From contig NZ_CAJVCE010000033.1 of NCBI RefSeq assembly GCF_910594985.1, forward strand, positions 1-57,158: a DNA stretch of 57,158 bases. Direction: 5' to 3'. The position numbers and the translations under genes were made by a program. This stretch comes from Paenibacillus allorhizosphaerae (GTDB taxonomy: Bacteria > Bacillota > Bacilli > Paenibacillales > NBRC-103111). The notes under the pieces were generated by a model. The model saw nothing but the letters and a program-made list of their open reading frames with translations. It was not told where the DNA came from and searched no databases. Positions 16,919 through 26,120 of this stretch are shown here, one piece after another; within the stretch, counting starts at the first letter, position 1; each line of letters begins with the position of its first letter.

Positions 16919-18288
16919 AAACATTATATTTCCGCATTGTCCTTACATTCATATTGATTGCCATGATCAGCGGCCTTCTCGCTCTAGCGCTTTCCAATCT
17001 GTACTTAGGCAAAATAACGGGAAATAACGAACAAAAAGTATTGCGTATCGGCAACGAAATCCGCGCTTTGTACGAACGAACGCCGAATCTAGCACTGGGC
17101 GATTACTTGACGCACATCGCAGGCATGGGATTTCAAATTTACGCCGTCAACGGCCGAATGGAAGGGGCATCGTACGGCGCGCCTTTCAAGCATTGGCAAA
17201 TGGACGAGCAGCAAATTCGCCGCGTGCTTCAAGGCGAGACTTATTACGGCATGGAAAAGAAGCGCTTTTCGCTGACGGGTGCCGGATTTTTCGAGAACAG
17301 CATCCGTAACAGCATCGGCATTCCCATGAAGGTGGAGGGAAACGACTACGCTTTGTTCGTACGCCCGAATCTGGAACAGCAAATCGGGGACGTGCACATC
17401 CTGCTGGCGTTGCTGCTGGGGCTTACCTTTTGCATCAGCATAGTCTTGATCGCCGTCATGTCTCGGTATATTGTAAAGCCGGTGAAAAAGCTGACGGAAG
17501 CAACCGACAAAATTATCCGGGGCGACTACGAGATCGCCATGGACGTATCGCGGCAGGATGAACTCGGCAATTTGGCGCGGCATTTTACACAGATGGCGCA
17601 TTCGCTCCAACAGTTGGACGAGATGAGACAAGAGTTTGTAGCGAATGTTTCCCACGAAATTCAGTCGCCGTTAACTTCGATTCAAGGCTTTGCTCAAGCG
17701 ATTCTTGAGCGGGAAGCGTCGCCTGAAGAAGCGCAGCGCTACCTGCGGATTATTGAGGAGGAAAGCAGGCGGCTGTCGTCATTGAGCAAGCAATTGCTTA
17801 CTTTGGCCGCGCTAGACAAAGAAACGGCGGTCATAAAGACGGCCTCGTTTCGATTGGACGAGCAGATTCGTCAGGTCTTGATCGTGACTGAATACCAGTG
17901 GGCGGAGAAGCAGCTCACAGTGCTACCGGATTTGCCCGATGTCGTCATTACGGCGGATCCGCAACTGCTGCACCATGTATGGCTCAATTTGATTACGAAC
18001 AGCATCAAGTTTTCACAACGGGGAGGTACGATTCGAATCCGTATTGTCACGGGGCGGGACGTCGCCGTCGAAATTAGAGATACCGGCAAAGGCATTCCCG
18101 AGTCGGAGCTGCCTCATATTTTCGACCGATTTTACAAAGCGGACAAGGCCAGAAACCGCACCCGATCTGGAACCGGACTTGGGCTGTCGATCGTCAAAAA
18201 AATCGTTGAGCTGCACCGGGGAAGCATCGACGTACAGAGCGAATTAGGCCAAGGAACGACCGTTACTGTCCGTTTTCCCAGCTTGTAA
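16915..18288 (+). CDS. HAMP-domain sensor histidine kinase
   Basis: 457 residues. First membrane helix ~5-27, extracytoplasmic sensor ~28-160, second helix ~160-185, HAMP ~185-235, HisKA with H247 in NVSHEIQSPL, then HATPase_c (NLITNSIKFS; DTGKGIPES; GTGLGLSIVKK). The domain order is like PhoR/ResE/CssS kinases. The HEIQSPL box differs slightly from the common HELRTPL. Partner of the regulator at 16238. The next gene encodes a small CopD-like membrane protein, and the copper cluster is divergent, so a link to copper or envelope stress is possible but not shown. Confidence 0.92.
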   Translation: MKTLYFRIVLTFILIAMISGLLALALSNLYLGKITGNNEQKVLRIGNEIRALYERTPNLALGDYLTHIAGMGFQIYAVNGRMEGASYGAPFKHWQMDEQQIRRVLQGETYYGMEKKRFSLTGAGFFENSIRNSIGIPMKVEGNDYALFVRPNLEQQIGDVHILLALLLGLTFCISIVLIAVMSRYIVKPVKKLTEATDKIIRGDYEIAMDVSRQDELGNLARHFTQMAHSLQQLDEMRQEFVANVSHEIQSPLTSIQGFAQAILEREASPEEAQRYLRIIEEESRRLSSLSKQLLTLAALDKETAVIKTASFRLDEQIRQVLIVTEYQWAEKQLTVLPDLPDVVITADPQLLHHVWLNLITNSIKFSQRGGTIRIRIVTGRDVAVEIRDTGKGIPESELPHIFDRFYKADKARNRTRSGTGLGLSIVKKIVELHRGSIDVQSELGQGTTVTVRFPSL

Positions 18289-18414
18289 CCTTCCATTCAT
18301 CGTCCATTCATATTCGTACCCTACAATTGAAGCAGATCGCGATGCCGCAGCATTGACGCACGCTTGTGTAATCGCAAATCAGGATCAAAAAAGAAAAGTT
18401 GGAGGGATACGCCT

Positions 18415-18855
18415 ATGTTTGGCTTTATGTTGTTTTTACACCTTACGGGGTTATTTGTGTGGCTCGGCTCCCTGCTCGCCACCATCGTTGTATTGGCCGT
18501 GATGAAACAGCAAATCGGCTCGCAGCCGTCGAATGCGCTCGCCGCGCGGATCATCAAAGTATTCAGCCGCTTTGCCCATCCCGGCGCCTTTATTGTCCTC
18601 GTCAGCGGCGTCGTCATGATCGTTCAAATGGGGATGGGGCCCGGGAAGCCGCTTTGGCTTGAGGTGATGGAAAAAGGCGGCGGCACGATCATCCTGCTTG
18701 CGCTGATCGTCACCGGCATTTGGGGAAGCAAAGTCAAGAAGCAATTGAATGCCGGACAAGAACAAGCGGTGAAATTCACCGGCTATCTCGCTACCATGTC
18801 GAGCTTCATGGTCGCTATTGTGCTTGTCGTCCTCGCCGTGAGCATGAAGATTTAG
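18415..18855 (+). CDS. Four-helix membrane protein, CopD/DUF2269-like
   Basis: 146 residues with four hydrophobic helices. Histidines in LFLHLTGLFVWLG (H10) and FAHPGAFIVLVSG lie in helices in the manner of haem- or copper-binding CopD-type proteins. I start at ATG 18415, eight bases after GGAGGG, rather than the longer frame at 18364. It lies 126 bases after the kinase and is followed by a terminator. Substrate unknown. Confidence 0.65.
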   Translation: MFGFMLFLHLTGLFVWLGSLLATIVVLAVMKQQIGSQPSNALAARIIKVFSRFAHPGAFIVLVSGVVMIVQMGMGPGKPLWLEVMEKGGGTIILLALIVTGIWGSKVKKQLNAGQEQAVKFTGYLATMSSFMVAIVLVVLAVSMKI

Positions 18856-18936
18856 CATCATGTCGACCGTCGCTTTAGGCCAATCCAGAGGAGCATCACA
18901 CGCCCTTTTTGCGGCTCCCGTACCCGGCCCGCATAC

Positions 18937-18969
18937 AAAAGAGCCCTTCACCGAAATGAAGGGCTCTTC
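18937..18969. terminator. Bidirectional terminator
   Basis: AAAAGAGCCCTTC and GAAGGGCTCTTCT form a strong hairpin with A and T tracts at its ends. It sits between the plus-strand membrane-protein gene and the convergent opuC operon and can serve both. Confidence 0.8.
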
Positions 18970-19012
18970 TCACGGGCAGCGGCGGCGAACCATTCCCCAC
19001 CCATGTGTGCGC

Positions 19013-19669
19013 CTACGTGCCGGAAACAGTATTCCGTTTCTTCTGCAGTCGGCCGAGCGCAATATCCGCTATGATGGCAAGCATCGCGGCAGGAACGGCT
19101 CCGGCGTAAATCCGCACCGGATTGCGCAAGTTAATGCCGGCATAGATTTCCCGGCCGAGGCCGTCGCCGCCGATGAGCGGCGCCATGGTAGCGACGCCGA
19201 TCGCGATGACGGCCGCTACCCGCAAGCCGGCCAGCAGAAAAGGAATTGACAGCGGCATCTGCACGCGCCACAGCAGCTGCGCGCCGCTCATCCCCATCCC
19301 GATGCCGGCATCGGTAACGCTGCGATCGACTTGCGTCAGGCCGACATACGTATTGCGGATGATCGGCAGCAGTGAGTATAAGAACAACCCGATAACGACC
19401 GTATAAAAGCCTAGTCCGAATACAATCATCAGTATGGCTAGAAGCGCCAGGCTCGGGAACACCTGTATGACATTGGCGGCCGATAAAATGAAGGAACTCC
19501 ACTTTTTATGCTTTGCGCTAATCATTCCGAGAGGGATGCCGACGACCAGCGCCAGACCGAGTCCGCAAAGCACCATCGCGATGTGCTGCAGCGTGAGCTC
19601 AAGCAGTTCTCCCGCATGTCCGGTCACGTAATTGTAAAGCTGTACACCGATGTTAGGGGTCGAATCCAT
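19013..19669 (-). CDS. opuCD: Osmoprotectant ABC permease, OpuCD type
   Basis: 218-residue membrane subunit with about five helices and the LIGGDGLGREIYAG signature of OpuC-type permeases. Last gene of the opuCA-CB-CC-CD order that matches the B. subtilis glycine betaine/carnitine/choline importer. It starts 18 bases after the binding-protein stop. Confidence 0.88.
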   Translation of the reverse strand: MDSTPNIGVQLYNYVTGHAGELLELTLQHIAMVLCGLGLALVVGIPLGMISAKHKKWSSFILSAANVIQVFPSLALLAILMIVFGLGFYTVVIGLFLYSLLPIIRNTYVGLTQVDRSVTDAGIGMGMSGAQLLWRVQMPLSIPFLLAGLRVAAVIAIGVATMAPLIGGDGLGREIYAGINLRNPVRIYAGAVPAAMLAIIADIALGRLQKKRNTVSGT

Positions 19670-19687
19670 CCTGCATCACCTCGGATC

Positions 19688-20584
19688 TTATTTTAGTAAG
19701 CCCTCTTTTTTCAGAAACTCGACAGCAACTTCTTTTTCGCTGCGCTTTTTGACGTCAACCTCGTAGTTCAACTCTACCATCGTTTCTACATTGATCTTGC
19801 CCACCAATTGCTTGAGCGCCTCGCCCACTTCAGGGTGTTTCTGCAGTATTTCTTTTCTGGCTACAGCCGAAGCATCGTACGGCGGGAAGAACTGCTTGTC
19901 GTCTTCAAGCGTTTTCAGTTCAAACTGCTTGATTCGAGCGTCTGTGGAATAAGCGAGCACGATATCCACTTTTTTGTTCGCTACCGCTTCATATACTAAT
20001 CCGATTTCCATCGGAAGGGTTTGCCCAAAGGATAGACCATAATGCTTGGAAAAAGCTTTATAGCCGTCGTTTTCCCGCTCCAGCCAAGTCGTATCGACTC
20101 CAATTTTCATATCCTTGGCTTTGTCTTTCAGGTCGGAAATTTTCTCGAGTTTGTACTGATCCGCCAAATCTTTGCGCACGGTAAATGCGTACGTATTTTC
20201 GAATCCGAACGGATCGAACCATTCGAAATCGAATGTTTTATTGAATCCCTCTTTGGCTTGCTGCAACACTTTGGCCCGGTCTTTCGTTTGCTCGATATCG
20301 AAATATCCGTTGAATATTTCGCCCGTGTATAGCGTGGCCAAGTCGATTTCTTTGTTCTTCATTGCTTTGATGACAACGGGACTTGCCGCGAGATCGGCCT
20401 TCACATCCACTTTCAGTTTGGAACGGTCCTCGATCAACGCTTTGTACATTTGCGCTAAAATTTTGGGCTCTGTATACGTTTGCGCCCCGATAGTAATTTT
20501 ATCGCCGCTTCCGCAGCCCGATAACAACACAACGACCGACAATAACAACAAAACTGCTGACGTACCCCATTTTCTTTTTCTCAT
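19688..20584 (-). CDS. opuCC: Osmoprotectant-binding lipoprotein, OpuCC type
   Basis: 298 residues. Signal peptide with lipobox LLSGC, then an OpuAC/ProX-type ligand domain (TIGAQTYTEPKILAQMY; LYTGEIFNGYF). I start at ATG 20584, where AGGAGGAGTAC lies just ahead; a longer frame to 20620 has no such site. It should catch betaine, choline or carnitine outside the cell for the two permeases on either side. Confidence 0.9.
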   Translation of the reverse strand: MRKRKWGTSAVLLLLSVVVLLSGCGSGDKITIGAQTYTEPKILAQMYKALIEDRSKLKVDVKADLAASPVVIKAMKNKEIDLATLYTGEIFNGYFDIEQTKDRAKVLQQAKEGFNKTFDFEWFDPFGFENTYAFTVRKDLADQYKLEKISDLKDKAKDMKIGVDTTWLERENDGYKAFSKHYGLSFGQTLPMEIGLVYEAVANKKVDIVLAYSTDARIKQFELKTLEDDKQFFPPYDASAVARKEILQKHPEVGEALKQLVGKINVETMVELNYEVDVKKRSEKEVAVEFLKKEGLLK

Positions 20585-20661
20585 GTACTCCTCCTGATCA
20601 AACCGATTATTGTAAAACATTTATTTGAAACTTTCAGCAGAGACTTCGACCGGAGCTGCGT

Positions 20662-21369
20662 TTAGGCCGCAGCCGAAGGCGAGGTCGAGGTTGGAGCTGC
20701 CGCCAGCGGTTTCTTGCGCGTGCTCCATTTCTCCACTTGGCCAAGCACAAAATCGGCCAGGAGCGCAAGCACAATCGCCGCGAATGCACCTAAGAAAATC
20801 AGCTCATCCTTGTTGACGCCCAGTCCGGAGAAGATCAGTACGCCCAGGCCTCCACCCCCGATGAGGGATGCGAGCGTCGTCCAACTGATAATGTAGACCG
20901 TCGTGACGCGAATGCCCGATATGATATAAGGAAGCGCGATCGGCAGTTGAATGAACATGATTCTTTGCAGCGGCCCGTATCCCATGCCCTTCGCCGCTTC
21001 CAGAATGCTGCGGTCGGCCGACTCCATGCCGGCATACGTATTTCTCAATAAAGGCAGCAGCGCGTAAAGGAATAGTGCGAAGATCGCCGGCTTCATGCCG
21101 ATGCCCATCAGCGGGATGAGCAGGGCCAGCAAAGCCAGACTCGGGATCGTCTGAAACAAATTCGCTACCCCGAACGTAATTGATTTCAAATACCGGTTGC
21201 TGCTGTTTGCCAGCAAAATGCCCACCGGAATGGCGACCAGACAGCCCAGGAAGACGGCTAACGCCGAGATCCACAAATGCTCCACCGTAGCGGCCCATAA
21301 ATCCGGCAGTCTTGCCGCCGCAAACTCGGTGAAGCCGCTCCACCATGATTTATCCGACATCTGCGGCAC
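20662..21369 (-). CDS. opuCB: Osmoprotectant ABC permease, OpuCB type
   Basis: 235 residues, about five membrane helices, with ASLIGGGGLGVLIFSG matching the OpuC/ProW permease signature. It overlaps the ATPase gene by 20 bases (21350-21369), so they are co-translated. The C-terminus is an Ala/Ser/Thr-rich tail (PLAAAPTSTSPSAAA). Confidence 0.9.
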   Translation of the reverse strand: MPQMSDKSWWSGFTEFAAARLPDLWAATVEHLWISALAVFLGCLVAIPVGILLANSSNRYLKSITFGVANLFQTIPSLALLALLIPLMGIGMKPAIFALFLYALLPLLRNTYAGMESADRSILEAAKGMGYGPLQRIMFIQLPIALPYIISGIRVTTVYIISWTTLASLIGGGGLGVLIFSGLGVNKDELIFLGAFAAIVLALLADFVLGQVEKWSTRKKPLAAAPTSTSPSAAA

Positions 21370-22507
21370 CCCCCGTGCTTACGGAAGTATACAAATCCGC
21401 CATATGACGCACGACGCTGCCTCTCGTAATCAATCCTTTAAACTTTTGACCTTCGCCCAGTACCGGAATGTTGGACAATTGATGCTTATCCATCAGCTGC
21501 AGCGCCAATATTAGCGGCGTTCCCGTAGGGACGGTATGCTCCACCGGCTTCATGACATCCGCAACCGTTTTCTCTTCCCAGCCATATTGGTCGAGGACCT
21601 GGTAAATCGAGACGGCGCCCTTCAAGATACCTTGCGAATCCACGATATATAGTGAATCGACGCGGCGTTTCTCCATCATCTGAATCGCTTCAGCGAGTCC
21701 TCTGGTCGGGAAAGCCGTGCCCGGACTTTCCACCATCACATTGTCGACCCGCGGCATATCTTCGGCAACGACGCTGGATTGCAGTCTTTTTTGTCCGATG
21801 AAGCTCTTAACGAAATCGTTTGCGGGATGCCGCAATATTTGCTCCGGCTTGCCCTTTTGCACGACACTGCCGTCTTTCATGATGACGATCGTGTCGGCGA
21901 TGCGAATCGCTTCGTCCATATCATGCGTGACGAAAACGATCGTTTTCTTCAATTCCTGCTGGAGACGGATCAGCTCATCCTGCAGCTGTTCCCGGCTGAT
22001 CGGGTCGAGCGCGCTGAACGGCTCATCCATGAGGATCACGTCGGGGTCGGCCGCCATCGCCCGGATAACGCCGATACGCTGCTGCTGGCCGCCGCTCAGT
22101 TCTGAGGGATACCGATTTCGAAAGACATCGGGCGACATCCCGACCAGATTCAGCAGTTCGTCGATTCTGGCTTCGATACGGGACTTTTCCCATTTTAACA
22201 ACGAGGGAACGACAGCTACGTTTTTCGCTATCGTCATGTGGGGGAATAAACCGATGTTCTGAATGACATAACCGATTTTCCTGCGGAGATCGACCGGATT
22301 CCATTCCTGCGTACTCCGGCCTTCAATACGGATCGTTCCATCCGTCGGCTCGATCAGACGGTTGATCAGCTTCATCGTCGTCGACTTGCCGCAGCCGCTC
22401 GGTCCGATCAATACCGTAATTTCGCCTTTCTTAAATTCCAGGTTCACGTCGCTCAAAGCCTTGAAACCATCGTCATAGACTTTGTTAACCCCCGTCATCT
22501 GAATCAT
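21350..22507 (-). CDS. opuCA: Osmoprotectant ABC transporter ATPase with CBS domains, OpuCA type
   Basis: 385 residues. ABC domain ~1-240 with Walker A GPSGCGKST, signature LSGGQQQR and Walker B VILMDEPFSALD. Two CBS repeats fill ~255-380. CBS domains of OpuCA are known c-di-AMP receptors in Listeria and related species, so this subunit may be inhibited by the product of the cdaA gene at 49.3 kb; this is inference by family. I prefer ATG 22507 (AGGTGA nine bases ahead) to GTG 22516, which overlaps the ribosome site. Confidence 0.9.
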   Translation of the reverse strand: MIQMTGVNKVYDDGFKALSDVNLEFKKGEITVLIGPSGCGKSTTMKLINRLIEPTDGTIRIEGRSTQEWNPVDLRRKIGYVIQNIGLFPHMTIAKNVAVVPSLLKWEKSRIEARIDELLNLVGMSPDVFRNRYPSELSGGQQQRIGVIRAMAADPDVILMDEPFSALDPISREQLQDELIRLQQELKKTIVFVTHDMDEAIRIADTIVIMKDGSVVQKGKPEQILRHPANDFVKSFIGQKRLQSSVVAEDMPRVDNVMVESPGTAFPTRGLAEAIQMMEKRRVDSLYIVDSQGILKGAVSIYQVLDQYGWEEKTVADVMKPVEHTVPTGTPLILALQLMDKHQLSNIPVLGEGQKFKGLITRGSVVRHMADLYTSVSTGGAADVG

Positions 22508-22597
22508 GAGGAACACTCACCTTTCTTCCTGAATGGGATTTTGAAATCGTGCATACGAGTGGTTGTTCTTATCACATCCCTTGGTGGAATTTACTTG

Positions 22598-23461
22598 TTA
22601 CTTTAGCCCTGAATAATACTGGTACGAGGTTAGAAAAGACTTATGCCCTGCCCACCGCTTGAGCAGTAAGATCGGGGTGCCTTGTTCGGCCAGCCTGCGG
22701 CAAAACGTATTCCGCAAATCGTGGCAGCTGATCTCGAATCCGAGCTTCTCCGCATATCCTTCGATGACAAACTGGACCGCACGCGGCTGCATGTAACCCG
22801 AACGTTCGGTGACGAACAGGTGCATGCTCGTTTTATAGCATTCTTTGCTTGCCAGCGCCCGCTGCTCGATCCATTCGGACAGACATGCGTACGTTTTCGA
22901 ATCCATCGGCACGCGCCGAAGCTCGGTCCCCCTGTCATAGACGATCAGCTCATCCGGAAGCACGGATGAAACTTGGAGCTCCGATACTTCCTCCAACCGC
23001 AGTCCCATATTCAAAAGAACGTACAGCAGCGCCAGGTTGCGGCTTCGTTTAAACGGGTTCTTCTCCTGTTCGGCCAATGCAAGCAGACTTGCTTCTTCTT
23101 CCGCAGTGAGCCAGCGCGGGAGCTCGTTTTTTTTCGGCGTGTAGTATCTGGCGCTGGCCGCCGGATTGCCCTTGGCCATGCCCCGCTCCTCCGCCCATTT
23201 AAAGAAAGAGGCGAGGATCGATACGTATTTGTTGATCGTAGAAAGTCGTTTCCCTTGTATATATAACTCATCGCGGCTGGCGAAGATATCCTCCTGCACG
23301 ACCGAGGCCATCGATTTGTCCGAACGTTTCAGCCAATCGAGGAAATGACCGATTTCAGCGGCATACAGCTTGACGGTGCTTTCTTCTTTGCCTTTTTCCC
23401 TGAGATAATCCGTAAATGGTTCAATCCATTGCTCCGAGTATTGATTTTTAACGCCTTCCAT
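22598..23461 (-). CDS. Lone tyrosine recombinase (XerC/phage-integrase type)
   Basis: 287 residues. N-terminal SAM-like core-binding domain ~8-95 and catalytic domain ~118-287. Visible catalytic residues: R155 (MGLRLEEVS), H247 and R250 (HDLRNTF), H273 (AGHKSF) and Tyr 282. The Lys of the beta-hairpin is not evident; RGTELRRVPM has Arg instead. It is short but complete. No phage or transposon genes accompany it. Four direct repeats lie just upstream. It is close to the XerC/D length but the order of neighbours is not that of xerC or xerD, so its target site is unknown. Confidence 0.82.
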   Translation of the reverse strand: MEGVKNQYSEQWIEPFTDYLREKGKEESTVKLYAAEIGHFLDWLKRSDKSMASVVQEDIFASRDELYIQGKRLSTINKYVSILASFFKWAEERGMAKGNPAASARYYTPKKNELPRWLTAEEEASLLALAEQEKNPFKRSRNLALLYVLLNMGLRLEEVSELQVSSVLPDELIVYDRGTELRRVPMDSKTYACLSEWIEQRALASKECYKTSMHLFVTERSGYMQPRAVQFVIEGYAEKLGFEISCHDLRNTFCRRLAEQGTPILLLKRWAGHKSFLTSYQYYSGLK

Positions 23462-23501
23462 CGTTGTTTTTCTCTCCGTTGTTCAGTGTAGGCTTTTGTT
23501 G

Positions 23502-23572
23502 TATGATGCAACGAATAATTTTATGATGAATTTTATTTTATGATCAATTTAATTCTATGATGAATATCATAA
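23502..23572. repeat. Four iterated TATGATGAAT-like direct repeats
   Basis: TATGATGCAA, TATGATGAAT, TATGATCAAT and TATGATGAAT start at 23502, 23522, 23539 and 23556, spaced 20, 17 and 17 bases. The last copy runs into an inverted copy (ATGATGAATATCAT). They lie 40-110 bases before the recombinase start, suggesting binding sites for the recombinase itself or a regulator. The rest of 23462-23710 holds nothing else I recognise. Confidence 0.6.
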
Positions 23573-23710
23573 CACACAATTGCCGCTGTTATAAAACATG
23601 ACAACCTGCCGTATTTTACCGTAATTTGGGATCCTTGTGTCTATACGGACTTATACACCGTATTTCAATACATTTACTCCCGTATGGATACATATGCTTC
23701 CTTTTACGGT

Positions 23711-24226
23711 TTACTTGCGATTCGTACGCGTCCAAAATCCCCCGTGCAGCTGCTTCGGCTCCAGCGTCACCACGAATGCTCTGGGATCGATAGCCAAAAT
23801 CGACTTGTACAAGGAGTGCTCGTTTTTCCGTTTGGCCAAAACCTCCAATACAAGGCGCTCGCCGTCTCGCCCGTAGCCAATCCACGACGTCACGCCGTAG
23901 CCCTGCTGCCGCAGGTCGCTGGCCATATTGCTGCCCACTTCGTTCGTAATGACTTTCAGCGTCACGTAGCCGAGCGCCAGCTTCTCCTCGATCCAGGTGC
24001 CTGCCAGTACGCCGAGGCCGTACCCAAGTGCATAGACAAGCAAACTTAGCGGTTGCTTCAGATATTGCAGCACCATATTGAGCCCGAGCACATAGATCGT
24101 AATTTCGATAATGCTGATGGCGGCGGCGAAATACTTTTTCCCTTTCAGCGTCAGAATCATCCGCAGCGTAAAACAGGAGACGTAAACGATTTGGATCACA
24201 AAGATGCTCAGCAAAATATTCAGCAC
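23711..24226 (-). CDS. UPF0316 membrane protein (YebE-like, DUF2179)
   Basis: 171 residues: three hydrophobic helices (~1-80) followed by a soluble DUF2179 domain (~90-165; GYGVTSWIGYGRDGERLVLEV). GTG start with AAGGAGG eight bases ahead. Function of the family is not known. It stands alone between the recombinase and opuA, all on the same strand. Confidence 0.85.
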   Translation of the reverse strand: MLNILLSIFVIQIVYVSCFTLRMILTLKGKKYFAAAISIIEITIYVLGLNMVLQYLKQPLSLLVYALGYGLGVLAGTWIEEKLALGYVTLKVITNEVGSNMASDLRQQGYGVTSWIGYGRDGERLVLEVLAKRKNEHSLYKSILAIDPRAFVVTLEPKQLHGGFWTRTNRK

Positions 24227-24333
24227 GTTGGTCCTCCTTGTAAGTCATGATGATGAAGACGGTACGTTGTCATCATACGAAAAGAAAGCCGTATTCGCAA
24301 ATTGCCCTGGCCGCGTTTTTTCCGAATTTCACT

Positions 24334-24372
24334 AAAAAAGAAGAACACCCCCATCCGAAAAAGGGAGTGTTC
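24334..24372 (-). terminator. Terminator of the opuA operon
   Basis: On the minus strand GAACACTCCC pairs with GGGGGTGTTC across a short loop, then TTCTTTTTT. It follows the opuAC stop. Confidence 0.8.
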
Positions 24373-24382
24373 ATTGCATGTG

Positions 24383-25276
24383 CTATTTCGTTTTCAAGTC
24401 CTCAATCGAATCGATATTCATATATGCCGGTACGACAAGTCCGATTTTGGTACCGTTCAGGTTCGGACCGAGATCTTCAAATTTGCCCTTGAATTTGTCG
24501 TAGTAATCCTTGTGCGTCGTCGGCAGCCAAGCCGCTACGATCGCATCGGCGTCCCCGCTCGAAATGCCGGCCCACATCGGCCCTGCTTCCACTTGCAACA
24601 GATCGACGGTATACCCCAGTTTATCGATCAGCACCTGCTTGACTACGTTCGTGCTGGCAATCTCCGAGTCCCAGGCCACGTAGGCCAGCTTCAGCTTCTT
24701 GCCATCCGCTTTCGCAATATCTTTCACCCAAGCGTCTACTTTCGCTGCGTTGCCTTTAATCCATTCAGAAGCGGCTTCCTCCGGCTTCTTCCCTTCCTGA
24801 ATGGCAACCATCACTTTCGCCATATCTTCAGGCGTCCATTCGAACCGGTCCAAAAAGCTGTACGCGGAAGGGTGGTCCGCTTTCAAGCCGTTTCTAACGA
24901 CGGTATGAATTTGCTCATCCCCGCCGTAAACGCCTTTTGGGTCTTTCAAATATTTCAGGTCATACTTGGCGAACATCCAGTGCGGCGTCCAACCGGTAAT
25001 AATAATCGGCTTTTTGTTTTTGTACGCTTTGTCCAGCGCGGCGGCCATCGCTGCCCCGGAGCCTTCGACCAGCTTCCAGTCTTTCAGCTCGTAATCCTTC
25101 AAAGCTTTTTCCGTTGATTTCATAATGCCGGCGCCCGGATCAATCCCGATAATCTCGTGCTTTACTTGGTCGCCTACGGACGCCGCGGCGGATGGCGGCG
25201 TGTTTTTGGCGCATCCTGTTAACGCCACTATGCTGGAAATACCGATAATCATAAGTCCTTTTACCATTTTGTTCAT
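24383..25276 (-). CDS. opuAC: Glycine betaine-binding lipoprotein
   Basis: 297 residues with lipobox VALTGC. The mature part closely follows B. subtilis OpuAC, including IIGIDPGAGIM, the betaine-cage region IITGWTPHWMF, LAYVAWDSEIASTNV and QVEAGPMW. The tryptophans in these motifs form the aromatic cage for the trimethylammonium group. Last gene of opuAA-AB-AC. Confidence 0.94.
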   Translation of the reverse strand: MNKMVKGLMIIGISSIVALTGCAKNTPPSAAASVGDQVKHEIIGIDPGAGIMKSTEKALKDYELKDWKLVEGSGAAMAAALDKAYKNKKPIIITGWTPHWMFAKYDLKYLKDPKGVYGGDEQIHTVVRNGLKADHPSAYSFLDRFEWTPEDMAKVMVAIQEGKKPEEAASEWIKGNAAKVDAWVKDIAKADGKKLKLAYVAWDSEIASTNVVKQVLIDKLGYTVDLLQVEAGPMWAGISSGDADAIVAAWLPTTHKDYYDKFKGKFEDLGPNLNGTKIGLVVPAYMNIDSIEDLKTK

Positions 25277-25280
25277 CCGT

Positions 25281-26120
25281 TTATTCTCCCCTTCTTTTTT
25301 TCCCTTTTATGAAATGCTGTGTCAGCCGGTCAAGCAATATAGCCAATATGACAATCGACAATCCGGCTTCGAAGCCTTGACCCGTCTTGATTTGCGTAAC
25401 GGCGCGGTATACGTCGGCGCCTATGCCCTGCGCTCCGATCATCGAAGCGATGACGACCATCGATAAAGCGAGCATGATCGTCTGGTTGATTCCGGCCATG
25501 ATGGACGGCACCGCTTGCGGCAGCTGTACCTTAAGCAGCTTCTGTGCCGGCGTAGACCCGAATGCATCCGCCGCTTCGACCAAATCCGCAGGCACTTGAC
25601 GAATGCCAAGATTCGTCAGCCGAATCGTGGGAGGAACAGCGAAGATGACAGAAGCGATCACCCCGGGTACGACGCCTAATCCGAAAAAGGTAACCGCAGG
25701 AATCAAGTAAACGAAGGCCGGCATGGTCTGCATGAAGTCGAGCAACGGCACGAGCAGACTCTGCGCCCGGTTGTCTCTTGCGCAAATAATGCCGAGCGGC
25801 ACGCCGATCACAATCGAAATGATCGCAGAGGTCATCACGAGCGCCAGCGTATCCATCGTATGTTCCCAATACCCCAAATTGTCGATAAGTAAAAGTCCGA
25901 TGAACGTGAACAAAGCAAGGGGCCACCGCACAAACCATAACGCAACCGCCGATAAAATGACGATCATGAGAACGGAAGGCGGCAAATGAAACACGGCAGA
26001 GAACAGGTTTACGATACCTTCGATCACCGCGGAGACGATATCGAAAAAAAACGACAGCTGACTTTCCAGACCGTCGACGAAATGCTCCACCCAATCAGCT
26101 AATGGAAGCTTCGGGATCAT
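25281..26120 (-). CDS. opuAB: Glycine betaine ABC transporter permease
   Basis: 279 residues. A cytoplasmic/membrane N-terminal part (LPLADWVEHFVDGL) typical of OpuAB/ProW, then about seven helices with the EAADAFGSTPAQKLLKVQLP coupling loop and GAQGIGADVYRA. Its start overlaps the end of the ATPase gene by 26 bases and opuAC follows four bases after its stop, so the three are one unit. Confidence 0.93.
   Translation of the reverse strand: MIPKLPLADWVEHFVDGLESQLSFFFDIVSAVIEGIVNLFSAVFHLPPSVLMIVILSAVALWFVRWPLALFTFIGLLLIDNLGYWEHTMDTLALVMTSAIISIVIGVPLGIICARDNRAQSLLVPLLDFMQTMPAFVYLIPAVTFFGLGVVPGVIASVIFAVPPTIRLTNLGIRQVPADLVEAADAFGSTPAQKLLKVQLPQAVPSIMAGINQTIMLALSMVVIASMIGAQGIGADVYRAVTQIKTGQGFEAGLSIVILAILLDRLTQHFIKGKKRRGE

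Noticed and set aside
20581..20620. Longer N-terminus for the opuCC binding protein
   Set aside because: The lipoprotein signal and AGGAGG fit the ATG at 20584; the extra 12 residues have no ribosome site.
22598..24226. Prophage or integrative element around the tyrosine recombinase
   Set aside because: No terminase, capsid, excisionase, tRNA attachment site or flanking duplication is near; neighbours are housekeeping-type genes.
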